A DNA stretch of 64,000 nt, taken from contig JAAXNY010000001.1 of NCBI GenBank assembly GCA_013420905.1, positions 248,001 to 312,000 on the forward strand. The letters run 5' to 3'. The notes beneath the pieces were generated by a model that saw nothing but the letters and a program-made list of their open reading frames with translations, was not told the DNA's origin and did no database searches. This DNA comes from Collybia mongolica. Lineage: Eukaryota > Basidiomycota > Agaricomycetes > Agaricales > Clitocybaceae. Shown here in pieces: positions 1-12,810 of the stretch. Numbering within the stretch: the first letter of the stretch is position 1; each line of letters starts with the position of its first letter. Made by a program: the position numbers and the translations under genes.

Positions 1-1491
1 CTATATACTACATCAGTGTACGAAAAATTGAGTGAAATCACAGGTTTACAGCACCTCTTTTGGATGACTGACAATGATATGAATCTGTACTTATATACAG
101 GCTATGGCAGAGGATTGACAAGGAAAGCAAGACTGATGTTCTGTTGCCGCGAAATTTCGCTCCCAGGTTTTTCCGTCCCTTGCCACATATAGCATGACTA
201 AATGCATTCTTCGTAAGTTCATGAATATTTGAATGCAAGCCGCACAGTAAAACGTGAAGGAAGGAAAGCTCGGCATGCGAAGAACAAACAACTGACCAAA
301 AGGATTTTCTGAGCTTGAAGGGGTCATGAGACCACGTGGCATTCGGCTTCTTGCACCTAAGCGCCAAATGCTATGTACTTACCATCATAACCAGTCTAAG
401 CGCTCTAGGAGATTCAACCTCTAATGCTCGTGTCTCCCCATACTAGTAAGTTGGGGAAAATAGGCTTGCTCGTTCAGCGTCAAATGGCACGGCTTTGTCC
501 ACCCTAATGATACCAAAACTCATCTATCAACCCAAGTCTGAACATTGGGCGCAATACTCTATAACTTCTGGGGTCTAGCTGGAGCTTTGCCCACTATCCT
601 TATCTATTGCCGGATCTGTTGGTCATGAGCGCATGAGTAGCGAAGGTCCGTTTCAATGTATGTTTTTTCGGAATTAATATACCAACCTGCTATATCGACG
701 TTGTAGGGTCGTCAGGCTAAGTTATCTCGTTGAACAATCGGCTCCACCGGCCCTGTTTCCAGCGCACACAGTGATAAATATCAACGTGATCGTCTTCCAC
801 CAACCTCCTTTGCCAGCAGGCACCTTCCACCAGCTCGATGCTGTGTTATATCGTGGACTCATGCAGCTAACCATATGGCTTGTGGCACGATAACCTGATG
901 ACGAAGGGTCCTTCGGCCCATGTCTACCTTCTTCCGTAGAGGCCTCTACAGACTTAGCCACTCTCGGAGATGCTAGGGATGCGACCGCCTTGTGTCTTTA
1001 TCCGAGTAGAAACCGTGCACACCATAAAAGAGCCTCATATTCCCACCAAGTGCAAGTCACGTCTCTGGATTTGATCAGCACGGCGTTCAAGATTAAAGTC
1101 AAGGTTATCGATGCTTCTTGTATCGCCGAAACTTGCGGTATTCTGCCGCGTGTTCTGTCAAGACCCGCCCCTGGAATAGAAACTCTTCAATTCTAAAAGG
1201 CTATCTACGGAGCGGCACGGCGTCGCCTGACCACATGTAAGTTACTGATCTCTCCTCTTCACCGCTCGAACCCGTTCATATCTTAGTTCGAGCCAGATGC
1301 CAGAGTGCCTTTAGGATGACGCCGCACATGGTGCCTACGTCTTCACGCGACTCAGGGTCTGGGCTTTCGTTATACAGTCGGCGATTCTGCTGGCAAATTA
1401 GGAGGCCTTTCAATATATATTATGTGTCGACTGGGTTTGGATTGGTGCGTCCCACTCTTATTTCCCGCCTTATTGCTCAGTGACTGGAACG
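1..1491. other. Intergenic region upstream of fungalysin A
   Basis: No convincing gene was found in this stretch on either strand. The open frames are short (at most about 109 codons), carry no recognisable motif and do not join across plausible splice sites. An A/T-rich TATA-like stretch (around 1410-1425) lies about 75 bases upstream of the fungalysin A start codon and may be part of its promoter. Confidence 0.5.
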
Positions 1492-4207
1492 ATGCTTCAA
1501 TTCAACAAACTGTTCGCAGCCGCGTTTCTCGCTATCGCGTATGCTTCTATGTCCTGGGCAGTCCCACACGAGAACAGTGTAAACCATGCCACCCACCGAG
1601 TGCGGACCGTCGGCCGTCGCGGTCTCCAACTTGAAACATACCATCCGGCCTCAACTTATCAGGTGACCTTGATCAGTGCGGAGTGTGTGCAATTATGCTG
1701 ATAACGCCTGTTCATAGACATTTGGTGAAGGGATCGACCACCCTTTGAGAAAGCGTGATGGGGCCAATTCGACGTTACAAGATTCTGCCATTACCTTCAT
1801 CCAATCTCACCTAAAGCTGAGCCCGTCGGACGTTACATTCAAATCTGGGTTTGAAGGACAAGTAGCAAGACACGCCTACGTCAAACAATCTGCGGTCAGT
1901 TTAGACTACCATGCGCGTTTTCGTCGCCTGACGAACGGTCTGCAGAACGGCATCCCATTTGCTAATGCTGTAGCGAATGTGGCGTTTAATAAAGATAACA
2001 AGGTACCCTTCTCACCCCTAATTCATGTATCTTTTGGGCTTAGAAGGCTTCCCTTATTAGGTCGTCGCATTCGGGTCGTCCTTCGTAAAACCAAGTTAGT
2101 TCTGGTACTATCAAAGACATCTCCGCTGACTGAGTGTGGACCGCCTTAGAAAGCATCGCTTCGCCAACACCTTCAATAAGTCTTGACGCTGCTATCGCTA
2201 AAGCTGAGGATGCGTTGGACGGCACTTACAACGGCCATCCCGCTTCGATCCAATACTTAGTCAAGTCCGATGGCTCCGCAGCCCTCACACACACCATCCA
2301 AATCAGGAACGAAGAAGCTGGGACTTGGTTCGACGCATTCGTGGACGCCCATTCCGGAGAGCTTCTTCACGTCACTGACTTTGTTTCCAAAGCCTCGGTA
2401 AGCACCCTAGCCTTTTAGATGGAACAATTCTGATCCATAATTTACGTAGTACCTTGTGCTCCCAATCACGAAGCAAAATCTTACACAGGGATTCGAGACT
2501 TTGACTAATCCCCAAGACACGATTGCATCTCCTAATGGTTGGCACTCTACTGGGACAGTAAACTTTACGTGGGTCCTTCTATGTTCCTTTTCTGCTTTCT
2601 ATGCTCAATTTCATCCTTATAGAACAACAAGGTTGGTGATCAAAAAACTCCTGGACCTCAAACTTATGTACAATTTAGTGGGAATAACGCAGTGGCGTTC
2701 AAAGGGACGAATTCGTCACTCACGGCTCAGTCATCCACACCTCTGAACTTTTTATACACACAAAATCCCGCAACGCAACCCACTGCAGGGTCAAACGTTG
2801 ACGCAGCAAGAACTAATGCCTTCTACATTGTGAACACCCTGCACGATGTCACATATCGGTGAGCAGCGCCTTTTAATTTTGGTGTCGTTCTTTATCTGAT
2901 ATTATCATCGGCTAGCTATGGGTTTACAGAGGTAATTCTCGTACCGAACGTCCTATAATACAGGGGCTTATTCACTTGTTCAGGCTGCATACAACTTCCA
3001 AAGTAATAATTTCGGTAAAGGAGGAAAAGGCGGCGATCCTGTGAACATATCCGTACAAAGTTCAGCGGGCCTCGACAATGCAGATTTTGCGACTCCTCCA
3101 GAGTGAGTATGGATGTTGTTAACATTTGCTCTACTGACATCCATTTGGATGATTAGTGGCCAGTCTGGCCTCATGCGTACGTCACACGAATTACCACTGT
3201 ATATCCCCTTCTTAATCAATGCATAGGCATGTTCTTGTGGGACTACACATCGGTGAGTGTTTCAGAGCGGATTCATTACTTCAGCTTGATCTAAGCGACC
3301 ATTTTGCAGCCTGAACGAGATGGTGCTTTAGAAAACGACATCGTAACACACGAAAACACCCACGGGCTTACCAACAGAATGACTGGAGGCGGAACAGGTG
3401 CTTGCTTGCAAACACTGGAGTCTGGAGGTTTGGGCGAGGGTCAGTATTCCTATTGGTAATCCATGAATATGGACTGACGGGCCGACAGGATGGTCCGATG
3501 CAGTGGCTGAGTACGTTACCTTTGCCGGGTTTCCTAAATGTTTGACTAAAAATGCTGGTCTTCTAGTTGGATCGAGAAGACATCCAGCGCCGTTCCCGAC
3601 TTCGTCCTCGGCACATACGTCATAAACTTCCCTACAGGCGTCCGAGGATACCCTTACTCTACCAACCCGTACGTTACTTTCTGTTCTTCTGAGGACTATG
3701 CCAACCATTACATGTCTAGAAAAACAAACCCCTTGAAATACTCTAGCCTTTTGACGTACCGCGAAGTTCACGGTATGTTTGCGTCGTATGAGCCATATGG
3801 GAGAACCACTCATATGACTACCAATCAGTAATCGGTGAGATATGGGCAAATATCCTCCACAATGTCTACGCCGCGCTGGTGGCGGCGAATGGGTGGTCGT
3901 CAACCGCCAGAACTAATCCAGACGGGAAGGAAGGAAATGTTATATTCCTTCATCTATTGATAGATGCGCTTGCTCTTCAACCATGCAATCCAACATGTGC
4001 GTCCCGATTTTTCTCAAGGCCTGGGTGATTTGTTCTTAATCAGCTTCAACGCCAGTCCTCAATGCTCGAGATGCTTGGATACAGGCCGACGCAAACCGCT
4101 ACCAAGGCGCGAACAGCTGTGTCTTGTGGCAGGCGTTTGCAAGCCGTGGGATGGGCATGAACGCCGCATCTTACGGGGATTCTGCAGCGGTTCCTACGGG
4201 ATGTTAG
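1492..4207 (+). CDS. Secreted M36 metalloprotease (fungalysin A)
   Basis: Zinc metalloendopeptidase of the fungalysin family, made as a secreted pre-pro-enzyme that digests extracellular protein. Hand-splicing gives 17 exons: 1492-1662, 1718-1894, 1946-2002, 2061-2094, 2150-2397, 2450-2557, 2623-2858, 2916-2931, 2984-3102, 3157-3176, 3227-3252, 3310-3439, 3489-3510, 3567-3668, 3720-3772, 3829-3996, 4056-4207. They total exactly 613 codons with no internal stop. The N-terminus is a hydrophobic signal peptide, followed by the propeptide (HATHRVR, then TFGEGIDHP). The catalytic HExxH reads HENTH at about residues 418-422, and the third zinc ligand is the Glu of GGLGEGWSD at about 447. Asn at the third HExxH position is unusual; the two paralogues here have Tyr and Met. 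The ATG at 1492 is preferred to an upstream GTG in the same frame because the signal peptide begins there. Confidence 0.93.
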
Positions 4208-4672
4208 AATGACTATGAATAGCGTTTGGTGTCTATCTATTTTAAATTATTCAAAATCCTATGTATCTAGTAGGTTTTGATTGGTACTAGTATCGTGCCA
4301 TCCACGTTTCTGGCCATCTGCAAAATGCACATACCCTGACCTGTATTCCCAATCTTCTACTTGAGCTGTGGATTTGAAATTTGAATGGAATGTCATGAAT
4401 TTTATCACAAAAGTTTAAAGCGCTTTATCTGATAAGATCTTGAGCCTTAAAAGAGTCATTTTTCGGTTGCCAAGCGCCCACAAGTCAATTAATGACATTC
4501 TTGACTCTGATTGACATCCGTTTATGATACATAAATACCACCCTTGCCACTATTTTCTCCCAACATTCAGTTTCTTCCAACATCGAGGCCTCGGCCCTAT
4601 TTTCGCCTCTTTTCATCCACTTCATCGTATTTCCAAAAGAAATCTGCACCAAAAAGCCCGGGACATAACATC
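4208..4672. other. Intergenic, fungalysin A to TRL1
   Basis: Terminator of one gene and promoter of the next. It is A/T-rich up to about 4530 and pyrimidine-rich just upstream of the TRL1 start. An ATG at 4544 is in frame with TRL1 and would add 43 residues with several basic and Ser residues. I prefer the ATG at 4673, but the longer form could be an alternative start. Confidence 0.5.
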
Positions 4673-7350
4673 ATGGCACCTACTTTTTCCAACGAGGATT
4701 CTAAGCTCATCGCGAGTCTTCATGCGCTGTCCAAGAAATCGCCAAAGCTGGTCAAGTCGTCCACGTATCCTGCACCAGCAGACCCGCATACGATCGTTCG
4801 CAGTTGGAAGATGAACGAGTTTAAATACTACGACATCCCTTCTCCGTTTCCGACGTTAGCCCGGGGGATATTTACGGTCGAATTATCAGAGGATACTGAA
4901 TCTGAGGTATCAGCGGAGGAAAAAGGCACGGAAGAACGAAAATATCGTATCGTGGCGCGTGGATATGACAAGTTTTTCAACATCGGCGAAGTTCCTTGGT
5001 GCACAGTGCGTCCATTCTTACTCGAGCATATGTTCCTATCTAACAGCATTGGTAGTGGCCCTCCCTCGAAGCCCACACAGCTGCACCTTACACGCTGTCT
5101 CTCAAATCCAACGGATGCATCATCTTTATCGCCGCGCTCACATCAACCAAGCTTCTAATCACTTCAAAACATTCTATTGGACCCGTGGCAGGATCTCCTG
5201 TAAGCCACGCGGAAGCCGGGGAGAAATGGATTCGCAAATACCTTGAGCAGAAGGAGAAGACAGAAGCCGACTTGGCGGCTCGCCTCTGGGAAAACAACTG
5301 GACGGCTATTGCAGAGGTGAGTCCATTACATGAATCTATCGCCCAAACGTAACATTTTGTTAGCTATGTGATGACTCGTTCGAAGAACACGTCCTCGGAT
5401 ACCCGCCCGAAAAGACCGGTCTGCACCTCCACGGCTTGAACGTCGCTGCGAAGGAGTTCAAGACGCTCCCCCATGAGGAAGTGGACGCGTTCGCTAGGGA
5501 GTGGGGCTTCATAACCACTGCGTCGATCACCATGAACAGCATCGAGGAAGTCGAGGAGTTCACAACAGAGATTGGGAAGACGGGGAAATGGAATGGCGAG
5601 GCGGTGGAAGGCTTCGTTGTGCGGACTCACGTTACAGAGCCTCCGGCAGGCAAAGGAAAGTCGGCCAGCGCGTCGCCATATGCGCCTGGGTCGTCATTTT
5701 TCTTCAAAGTGAAGTTCGACGAGCCATACATGATGTACCGTGACTGGCGAGAGGTGACAAAGTCGCTCCTATCTTCGAAGGGTCCGATGTCCGCGTCTTC
5801 CCTTCCCAAGTCGAAGATGAAGAGGGCAGAGACGAAACTGTATGTCCGCTGGGTGATCGACGAGATCAAGAAGGATCGAAAGCCTTTCGAACTTTATACG
5901 AAAGGCAAAGGGATCATCGCAACCCGAGAGCGGTTCTTGAAATGGCTGGTGACGGAGCAGGGAAAGGAGGATATGGAGAAATCGCAACAGGGTATTCTCG
6001 AGAACACCACGGTAGAGGATACCAAATCGTACGAAAAGACAATCATCGCTCCGATCGCTATTCCTGGTTGCGGTAAGTGCTTCGCAATTGTGTTACTATA
6101 GGTATACTAATACTCCTTGCAGGAAAAACAGCCGTATCTGTAGCACTGGCTCACATTTTCGGCTTTGGGCATACACAAAGCGATGACGTTCATGTAAAGA
6201 AGCCCGCACCTCATTTTATCAAGAATGTAACGACCCTTCTCAAGACACATGATGTGGTCATAGCGGACAAGTGCGCCTTCCTTTACCAATTGTCGAGGCT
6301 CCACTCTAACTCCAACGTAGGAACAACCACCTCCGTCAACATCGACAAGCCCTTCGCGACGCCTCTGCCAAGTACCCCAACCAAAACCACCCAATTCCTA
6401 TCCGCCTTCTCGCCCTAAACTGGTCCATCGCGGACAAGCCCCAGGCAACTGTACACCGGATTTGCGGGGATCGCGTGACCGTGCGAGGTGACAACCACCA
6501 AACCCTGCGCGCGGATTCGACCGAGGCCAAATCTCACGAAGAGGTAATTTGGATGTTCATCAACTCGACTGAGGACCTCGCCGAAGACGAAGTGGACGCT
6601 GTAGTGGATATGGATTTGGAAGATGACCTCGAGGCGTCCATCCGTCGTGCCGTTGACGGGTGTGTCAGTATCCTTGGCCTGGAACGGCCGACGGATGAGA
6701 AGATCAAAGAGGCAGTTGATGTGGCAATGGGTTATGCCCCTGCAGTCAAGAAACCCGACGAACAAAAGAAGAAGAATGACATCCCAAGGTACTTTGGGCT
6801 CCTCGCGGAGCTAGACCTAGAAGATATCCTAGGGAGTAAACTCGACCCTGCCGCGTCGGAGGGTGGGGAGACGAGTGAAATGGGTACGCAAGCATTGACG
6901 TTCTGGAATGAGCTGAAGGGCGGGCGGCGGGTCGCGAAAAGGCCCCACGTAACGATCGTGCACAAGAAATCCCTACCCGAGGAGCAAACGCTATGGGACA
7001 AATGTACCGCTCTTCATCGCCTTGCGCAGCCACCGCTGTTCAGCGCAAAGCTGGGGGATTTAGTATGGAATGATGAAGTTATGGCTGTTACGGTGGAGGA
7101 CCTCCAGGTCGTTGTCGAGGATGGTGAAGGGGACGAAGTACGAGGATTCCTCGATGCCTTGACGGAATCCGTGAGAGGGCGACTGCACATAACCGTGGGC
7201 ACGAAGAACCCGAACGTCCTTCCCGTCCAGGCCAAGGTGCTTGTGGAGGCGTGGAAGGATGGCACTGATTCGGAAGCTGCTGGGAACATACGATCCATGC
7301 AGCTGGGTGGGATCGTTGTCAATGGGCGAATCAAGGGCCTCAACTCATAG
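4673..7350 (+). CDS. TRL1: tRNA ligase TRL1 (ligase-kinase-cyclic phosphodiesterase)
   Basis: Trifunctional fungal tRNA ligase that heals and seals tRNA exon halves after intron removal, and splices HAC1-type mRNA in the unfolded-protein response. Five exons (4673-5005, 5056-5316, 5364-6072, 6123-6270, 6321-7350) give 826 residues, close to the yeast enzyme. The adenylyltransferase nucleotidyl-lysine motif ARGYDKFFN has its Lys at about residue 100. The HLHGLN and FREWGF-like segments typical of the ligase domain follow. The kinase P-loop IPGCGKT is at about 430-436 and is split by an intron at its second Gly. The two HxT motifs of the C-terminal 2H phosphodiesterase, HVTIVH and HITVGT, lie at about residues 691 and 772. 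All three active sites look intact. Splice sites are canonical and the frame is open throughout. Confidence 0.95.
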
Positions 7351-7526
7351 ACAAATTTCCTTGTATTCCATATACTGAACGTCCGTGGTATTTTGGACCT
7401 CTAGTCTACTCATTTGTTCAACTACTCATCCTCCGCTCATGTATCATATACCAGCCATTATTTATAACCTTCAGATCTGCTACTGCTCGCTCAGCCACAG
7501 TACCGTTGCTTTGAGTTACGTATAAT

Positions 7527-10244
7527 TCAATCTTCATCATCATCGTGTATCCAATATTTGGCTCCGTAATCAAGTAAAAGTTCCTCCCGTGCCTCTACCG
7601 GTTTCGCTGTGACGCTCGTCAGTAGCTGAACGGCGAACATCGAATCATTGTAATACTCACTGGTGGCAATTGCGATACGGTGATCACCGTTTACAAGACG
7701 AACTGATGGGGTGATTAATTTCTGGGAATTGATTGTAGGCATGACACATACCGAGAGCTTCACAATTGTTTTGTTGTTCCCCTTCTTTCCCATAAGGACG
7801 GGCATCGTTAAGGTATCGCGTATCGTTACCGAGCCCAGAAGAATCCAGAATGGTGTGTGCATCTAATTCAAATCTGTAATTGAGTCCAGTATGCTCATGT
7901 ATAAATTCCCTTAATGCGAACATCAGCGTTTATTACGAGAAAACCGGAAGATAATTGCCACCTATGTGCCATTGACTGTGTGGAAAAAATCTCTGCTATG
8001 TACTCTGAATCACACCGTATCAGTGAGCTGTCAGCCATACAAGAGATGTAGACTACCTCCAATAACAACGCCTGATTTAATGCTTATACTGGCGAATGCG
8101 CCAAGTCCATACGAACCTCGATCGATGCCGATGTAGCTCTACCGTCAAAATTAGCTTTACGTCTGGAAGATGTTATTAGTAACTGAACCTTAGATATTCC
8201 TCGCTGAAGATCAACGTTTCGGCAGGGGGGTTTACGCTTGGTCTTTCCTGGGACATGATCAATACATGATCAAATAATGTATAATGAACGGAATTACCTC
8301 TGTATGGATCATAAATATGGGCGACAAGGAAATCTATTTATTTGTACGTACCTTGCATCGCAACCAGTGCATATCTCTGGATCACATTCCCTGCCCATTT
8401 GACGACATAGGCAATCTTCGGAGGATTTACAAGCAATACCGTTTATTGTAGGTATGCAATCACAACCTTTCCACCTTATCGGACCTGACCTGTCGTGAAT
8501 TTTAAAGGGAAGTTGTTTGTAGGCCAAGCTCACATCCAACCGCACACCGACAGTTTCGTTGACAGTGTTGCCCTTCCATGTAGCATGGACAGGTCGAATT
8601 TTGGTCGCATGGCCCTTTGTGATGACAGGGATATAACCTAGGTCATCCCGATAATAGTGAAGCTCACAGACCCTAGCAAAAATAGGATGCTCACGGTGTG
8701 AATGTTGGTGTTTGGATTGAATCGTTACCGCTGTCATCTACCAGGTCGACTATGGCAGCTGATGTCAATTGTGTATTTCCCATTGGTCGTCGATAACCCA
8801 TACCGAATTGTGGCATGACAAATCGGGAAGGCCTTTCTTCCTGATACAGTTCATCAATGATGCCCTCGTCTGGCAGTAACGTACAACGGTATTCATATAC
8901 CTAAGACAGTTATTTCCTATGGAAACAATCAAAGAAAAGATATAGCTAACCACAAACCTCACGACATGGCTTCCTACAAATAACGGCCAAATCGCACGGA
9001 CTTTGGTCTGGCATTAGTTTGAGGATGCTCTCCAGGGTTTTCACATCATCTTCGTTGTCCCAAAAGGCATCACCCTTCGAGTTTACAAATTAGACATCGA
9101 GATTGAGCCACAATATGGGTTTACCAGAAGATCCTCTTCATCAGTTAATCGAAAACAGTCTTCGCCACATGGCTTTCCCTTGGAAGATTTTATATTGGCG
9201 CTGGTGAGCTTCGGTTTGACAGGATCAACTGGTGGGTATTTATGAGACCCTGATCGAAGGTGGTGCATTAGAAATGATTCAATATATGTATACTGGTGTG
9301 GTCATACTGTGAGTTGGACAAAATGTACACAAACAATTCAGGTTGGGACAGAAGTCTGGGATATCTTGGTTGATAGCGGCAAAAAGGTCAGGAGTATTCA
9401 GGACAAAATTCCTCGGCAAGGCTGGGCCCCGGTCAAGATAGTCAGCTAGACCCCGCCATGGGATATCTCTAAAAGGACGGACAGGAGGTGAATAAAGCCA
9501 GTTGACATAAATTCAAATGTAAATTACCTTTGGGCAGCACTCCATAATAGACCCTGGACTGGCGAGATTCTGAGGGGTGCAAAAATTCTCAAATCATCGA
9601 TTTCCTCATAGTTAAAATCATTGTAAAGGTGAAGGCGGCGAACAGCCTCCAACTGAATTAACTCCACTGTCATAATAAGTGCATAATGTCAAACAAATGA
9701 TACACGAGAGCTTACAGTCAGGGTCATCGAAGTCCTCCTGCCAGCTGAACGATTCGAAATCCTCCAGGTACTCCAAGACCGGAAAGTCTGGATCGTCTAC
9801 GTACGGTATGAATGCTGCCATTCTGTCGTAAAGACTCGTAGCTGGCTTGTGATTCTGTGATGCCGGTGTACAAATCTCGTACTTTGGATGGGGGGCGGTC
9901 CGATCCGTGATGGGGTAATGGATTGGAGTGATAGTTGCGTAACGGACACAATTCCCAGTCTCATCGTAATGTTCAACAGTAAAAGATTCTGCTTCGCTGG
10001 AATCCATGAGCCCCGGGTCAAATTCCTGGTCATCATAACCATACTCCAACGATGCCGAGGGTTCCGGTTCATCAATTGCTTTCAAACTTGTTAAAGCGGT
10101 TCGAGAAAAATTTTGCTCCCAGATATAGAAGTCCTTCCATGTCTGTTGATAAACTTCTATGGCGAGTTTTCTTTTTTCGGGGTCGACTTCGCGATTGTCA
10201 GTAATTTCGGATTCGAAGGATCCTGAGAGGTCCATATGGTTCAT
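7527..10244 (-). CDS. EZH2: Enhancer-of-zeste-like histone lysine methyltransferase (CXC + SET)
   Basis: Likely catalytic subunit of a PRC2-type complex, methylating histone H3 (Lys27 in known E(z) proteins). Hand-splicing yields about 14 exons and roughly 670 residues. In order there are: an acidic N-terminus; a Cys-rich KPCGEDCFRL segment near 9160-9190; a segment ending CRKPCRE near 8970; a TIRPV/KIRPV-type region; a CXC domain (WKGCDCIP, CKSSEDCLCRQ, GRECDPEIC) at 8360-8480; then the SET domain. SET motifs are CRNVDLQRG, YGLGAFA, EYIAEI, NYRFELD, GNDTRYLNDA, LVNGDHRIAIA and ELLLDYGAKYW, ending at the stop at 7527-7529. The junction between the CXC and SET domains stays open only if a 2-nt microexon at 8298-8299 is used (see findings). 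The gene is divergent from ATG18. Known E(z) family; assignment to H3K27 is inference. Confidence 0.85.
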
Positions 10245-10759
10245 AATCAGTCACAGGTCGAGAAAGTTCAGATAATCGTGTCGAAGAGACGGATTGTTCC
10301 GAAATAGCTGCAATGCGAGAAACGAGCTCGAGTGGATTGCAGATACTACGCGACAACTTAGCAAGATGATTGAGCAGGCAACTTACGAGACGTGGGAAAC
10401 AGAAACAGTTATCACTACATCATCGCTACATTCCTTTATTCCTGTCATAATATTTCAGATCTATAAAGAACTCCCTCAGTAAATCAGAGAACTTTATTTC
10501 TGAAGTTCTCAACACAGAAATTCGAGGCAACACTATCTACCTGGAATGATATATATATTTACGTTATATAAATAGAGTAATTCTACTGTAATTACAGCTA
10601 TTAATATAAATTATCTGCTAATCGTCGCTAAGTTTTAAAGTCACGATCAGGAAGAAAAATACAACAAAATACATAGAATAAAGTAAACCCGCCCGTCGTG
10701 ACTTCTCTTCGCTTAGTGAAATCTGGTGAAGAGCCGCCGACATCCTCGACGAATTAAAC
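10245..10759. promoter_or_regulatory. Divergent promoter region, EZH2-like / ATG18
   Basis: Roughly 515 bases between two divergent start codons. The part nearest ATG18 (10500-10670) is strongly A/T-rich, with runs such as TATATATATTTA near 10550 that could serve as TATA-like elements. A 61-codon hydrophobic frame on the minus strand (10618-10803) overlaps the ATG18 start and is judged spurious. Confidence 0.45.
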
Positions 10760-12407
10760 ATGGCAGAACGAACCAACGCCAACATGCTATTCGCCAACTT
10801 CAATCAAGATTTCTCGTAGGTTCTCGATGCATGTATTATGAAACGTTCTTTGTCCCTAACAGCCATTGAGGTGCGTCTCTGTAGGCACGCGGAAGGGCTA
10901 TAGCATTACGAATTGTGACCCGTATGGCAGGGTATATACAATGAGTGCGTTTCTATACAGTCAAAAAACACGCTTCTTAGCTGAATGGGAAACCAAAAGA
11001 TGATGGGGCAAGGGGGATAGTTGAGATGCTCTTCTGCACTTCGCTCATCGCGTTGGTCGGTGCCGCCGATCAACCACAATCCAGTCCTCGAAAGCTGCAG
11101 ATTGTCAACACCAAGGTGCGTCAAGGAGATGGAAATCATGGGTGCATGGCTCTAAAATCTCCAACTGTAGCGCCAGTCCATGATTTGCGAGCTCCTATTT
11201 CCATCGTCGATACTGGCTGTCAAGCTGAACCGGAAGACATTGGTCATCGTACTGGAGGCTGAGATATACATATATGATATCTCCAATATGCGACTACTGC
11301 ATGTGATAGAGACTACCCCCAATCCAGAAGGTGAGTTGAGCCGTCTCCTTACAGACGACTTGGTGTGACTTATCCTGTTACCTACAGCCATTTGTGCTCT
11401 TTCACCATCTGCAGATAGCTCATATCTCGCCTATCCATCCCCTGTGCCATCCCCTGCTGCACCACTCGCATCGCAGTCTACATCAACACCACCTCCACCA
11501 TCAACGTCACAATCACAGTCCGGAGATGTTCTCCTCTTTTCGACCCGCTCTCTAACCGTTGCAAACGTCATCCAAGCACACAAAGCTCCCATATCGTTCC
11601 TCTCAATCAACTCCACAGGCTCCCTCCTTGCTACCGCTTCCGACAAAGGAACAGTAATACGTGTCTGGAGTGTACCAGGCGCAGAGAAGCTGTACCAGTT
11701 CCGCCGGGGTACGCGAGAAGCCCGGATATACTCGATCAACTTCAACATCGTATCGTCCCTCCTGGCCGTTAGCTCCGCTCACGACACGGTGCATATCTTC
11801 AAGCTCGGGCCACAAAAATCATCGACAGCTAAGAGTGAGACACCGTCGAGCCCACCGGAATCCATCGATAGTAGGGAAGGAGTGCAAGGCTTAGATGGTG
11901 GATATGAGGCGTTTATCGAGAAGAAAAAGGGAGCCGGTGTCTCGTGAGTTAACTTTGTCCGTGCATCTATGGATGCATAACTTATCATTTGCCAAGATCA
12001 AGTCTGCGGCGCAAGTCGATGCAAATGACAAAAAGTCTAACACACTCTATGGGAGGATACCTTCCAAACACGTTAACAGAAATGTGGGAGCCCTCACGGG
12101 ACTTTGCTTTTCTACGGCTTCCGACGAGTGGTGCAAGATGCGTTGTCGCACTCAGTGGGTATGTTACAGTAGAACTCTTTTCGTAGTAATCCCTTTGCTG
12201 ACCATCTCGTAGGACAATGCCCCATGTTATGGTCATCTCCTCGGAGGGTTACTTCTATTTGTATAGCATCGATTTGGAGAATGGAGGCGAATGTTCCTTG
12301 ATGAAGCAATACAGGTAAAGGCAAATATGTTCTTCTGCTATGGTATATTGATTTCTACCGGCAGTCTTCTCGACTCAGCGGACGAAACATCGGGTCTGGC
12401 GGACTGA
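10760..12407 (+). CDS. ATG18: PROPPIN beta-propeller autophagy protein Atg18
   Basis: WD40-repeat PI(3)P/PI(3,5)P2-binding protein needed for autophagosome formation and vacuole homeostasis. About eight exons give roughly 435 residues. The N-terminus [14 protein letters not shown] (10784-10815), split by an intron before [12 protein letters not shown], is the classical start of blade 1. [12 protein letters not shown] and QIVNTK follow. The diagnostic phosphoinositide-binding motif FRRG (in [15 protein letters not shown]) is encoded at about 11698-11740. A Ser/Pro/Thr/Gln-rich loop at 11440-11520 is an insertion between blades. The C-terminal blade ends after [21 protein letters not shown], and the stop is at 12405-12407. 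The first intron uses a GAG acceptor, chosen because it alone restores the conserved frame. Confidence 0.93.
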
Positions 12408-12810
12408 GACGGCTGGTGTGGCTCGAGATCTGTAGAGGGTATTATGGATGTACAACACGCTTTAATTCTAACGATATGATGATGATTTTTTCACGATTAC
12501 AGAACATCGAATGGGAAACGTTCCTGTGTTTGAGGAAACGATACTTGAGGTCACTATTGACGAAATACATCCACCATTTTTTCATCCCAGGCTTGCTTAA
12601 TGTTACTCCTACCAAGCTCACCGGAGCTATGCACGCGACACGCGATCATCACGTGAAACTCGATCACTTGCTGCGATATCGAGGACCATCCCTTCTGATT
12701 TCCACACAAGTATATCATTTACTTATCTACGCACAATCTGGTAAGCCCTAATACCAGATTTAAAAAAATGCGACAAACATCTTCAAATTACAGCCCATTG
12801 CCAACCTGAC
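12408..12810. other. Intergenic, ATG18 to F-box-like gene
   Basis: No gene recognised. A 111-codon frame (12416-12751) shows no motif and no splicing partner. The bases just upstream of 12811 include a pyrimidine/AG stretch resembling a splice acceptor (TTACAG near 12790), so a short 5' leader exon cannot be excluded. Confidence 0.4.

Noticed and set aside
3510..3567. Loss of the third zinc ligand in fungalysin A (Asp instead of Glu after GWSDAVA)
   Set aside because: The third zinc ligand of the family is the Glu in GLGEGW, which is present; the Asp after the splice site is not a ligand.
7575..7700. Read-through of the last E(z) intron as coding sequence
   Set aside because: The frame is open, but splicing GTGAGT to the acceptor before KPVEAREELLLDYG gives the expected SET spacing without the extra residues.
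8715..8737. A 22-nt intron in the E(z)-like gene (GTGAGC to TTGCTAG)
   Set aside because: Too short for a spliceosomal intron. The frame HPIFARVCELHYY reads straight through, and a normal intron slightly upstream (donor GTATGG) restores continuity.
10618..10803. Small hydrophobic membrane protein on the minus strand
   Set aside because: Overlaps the first exon of ATG18 antisense and has no independent support.
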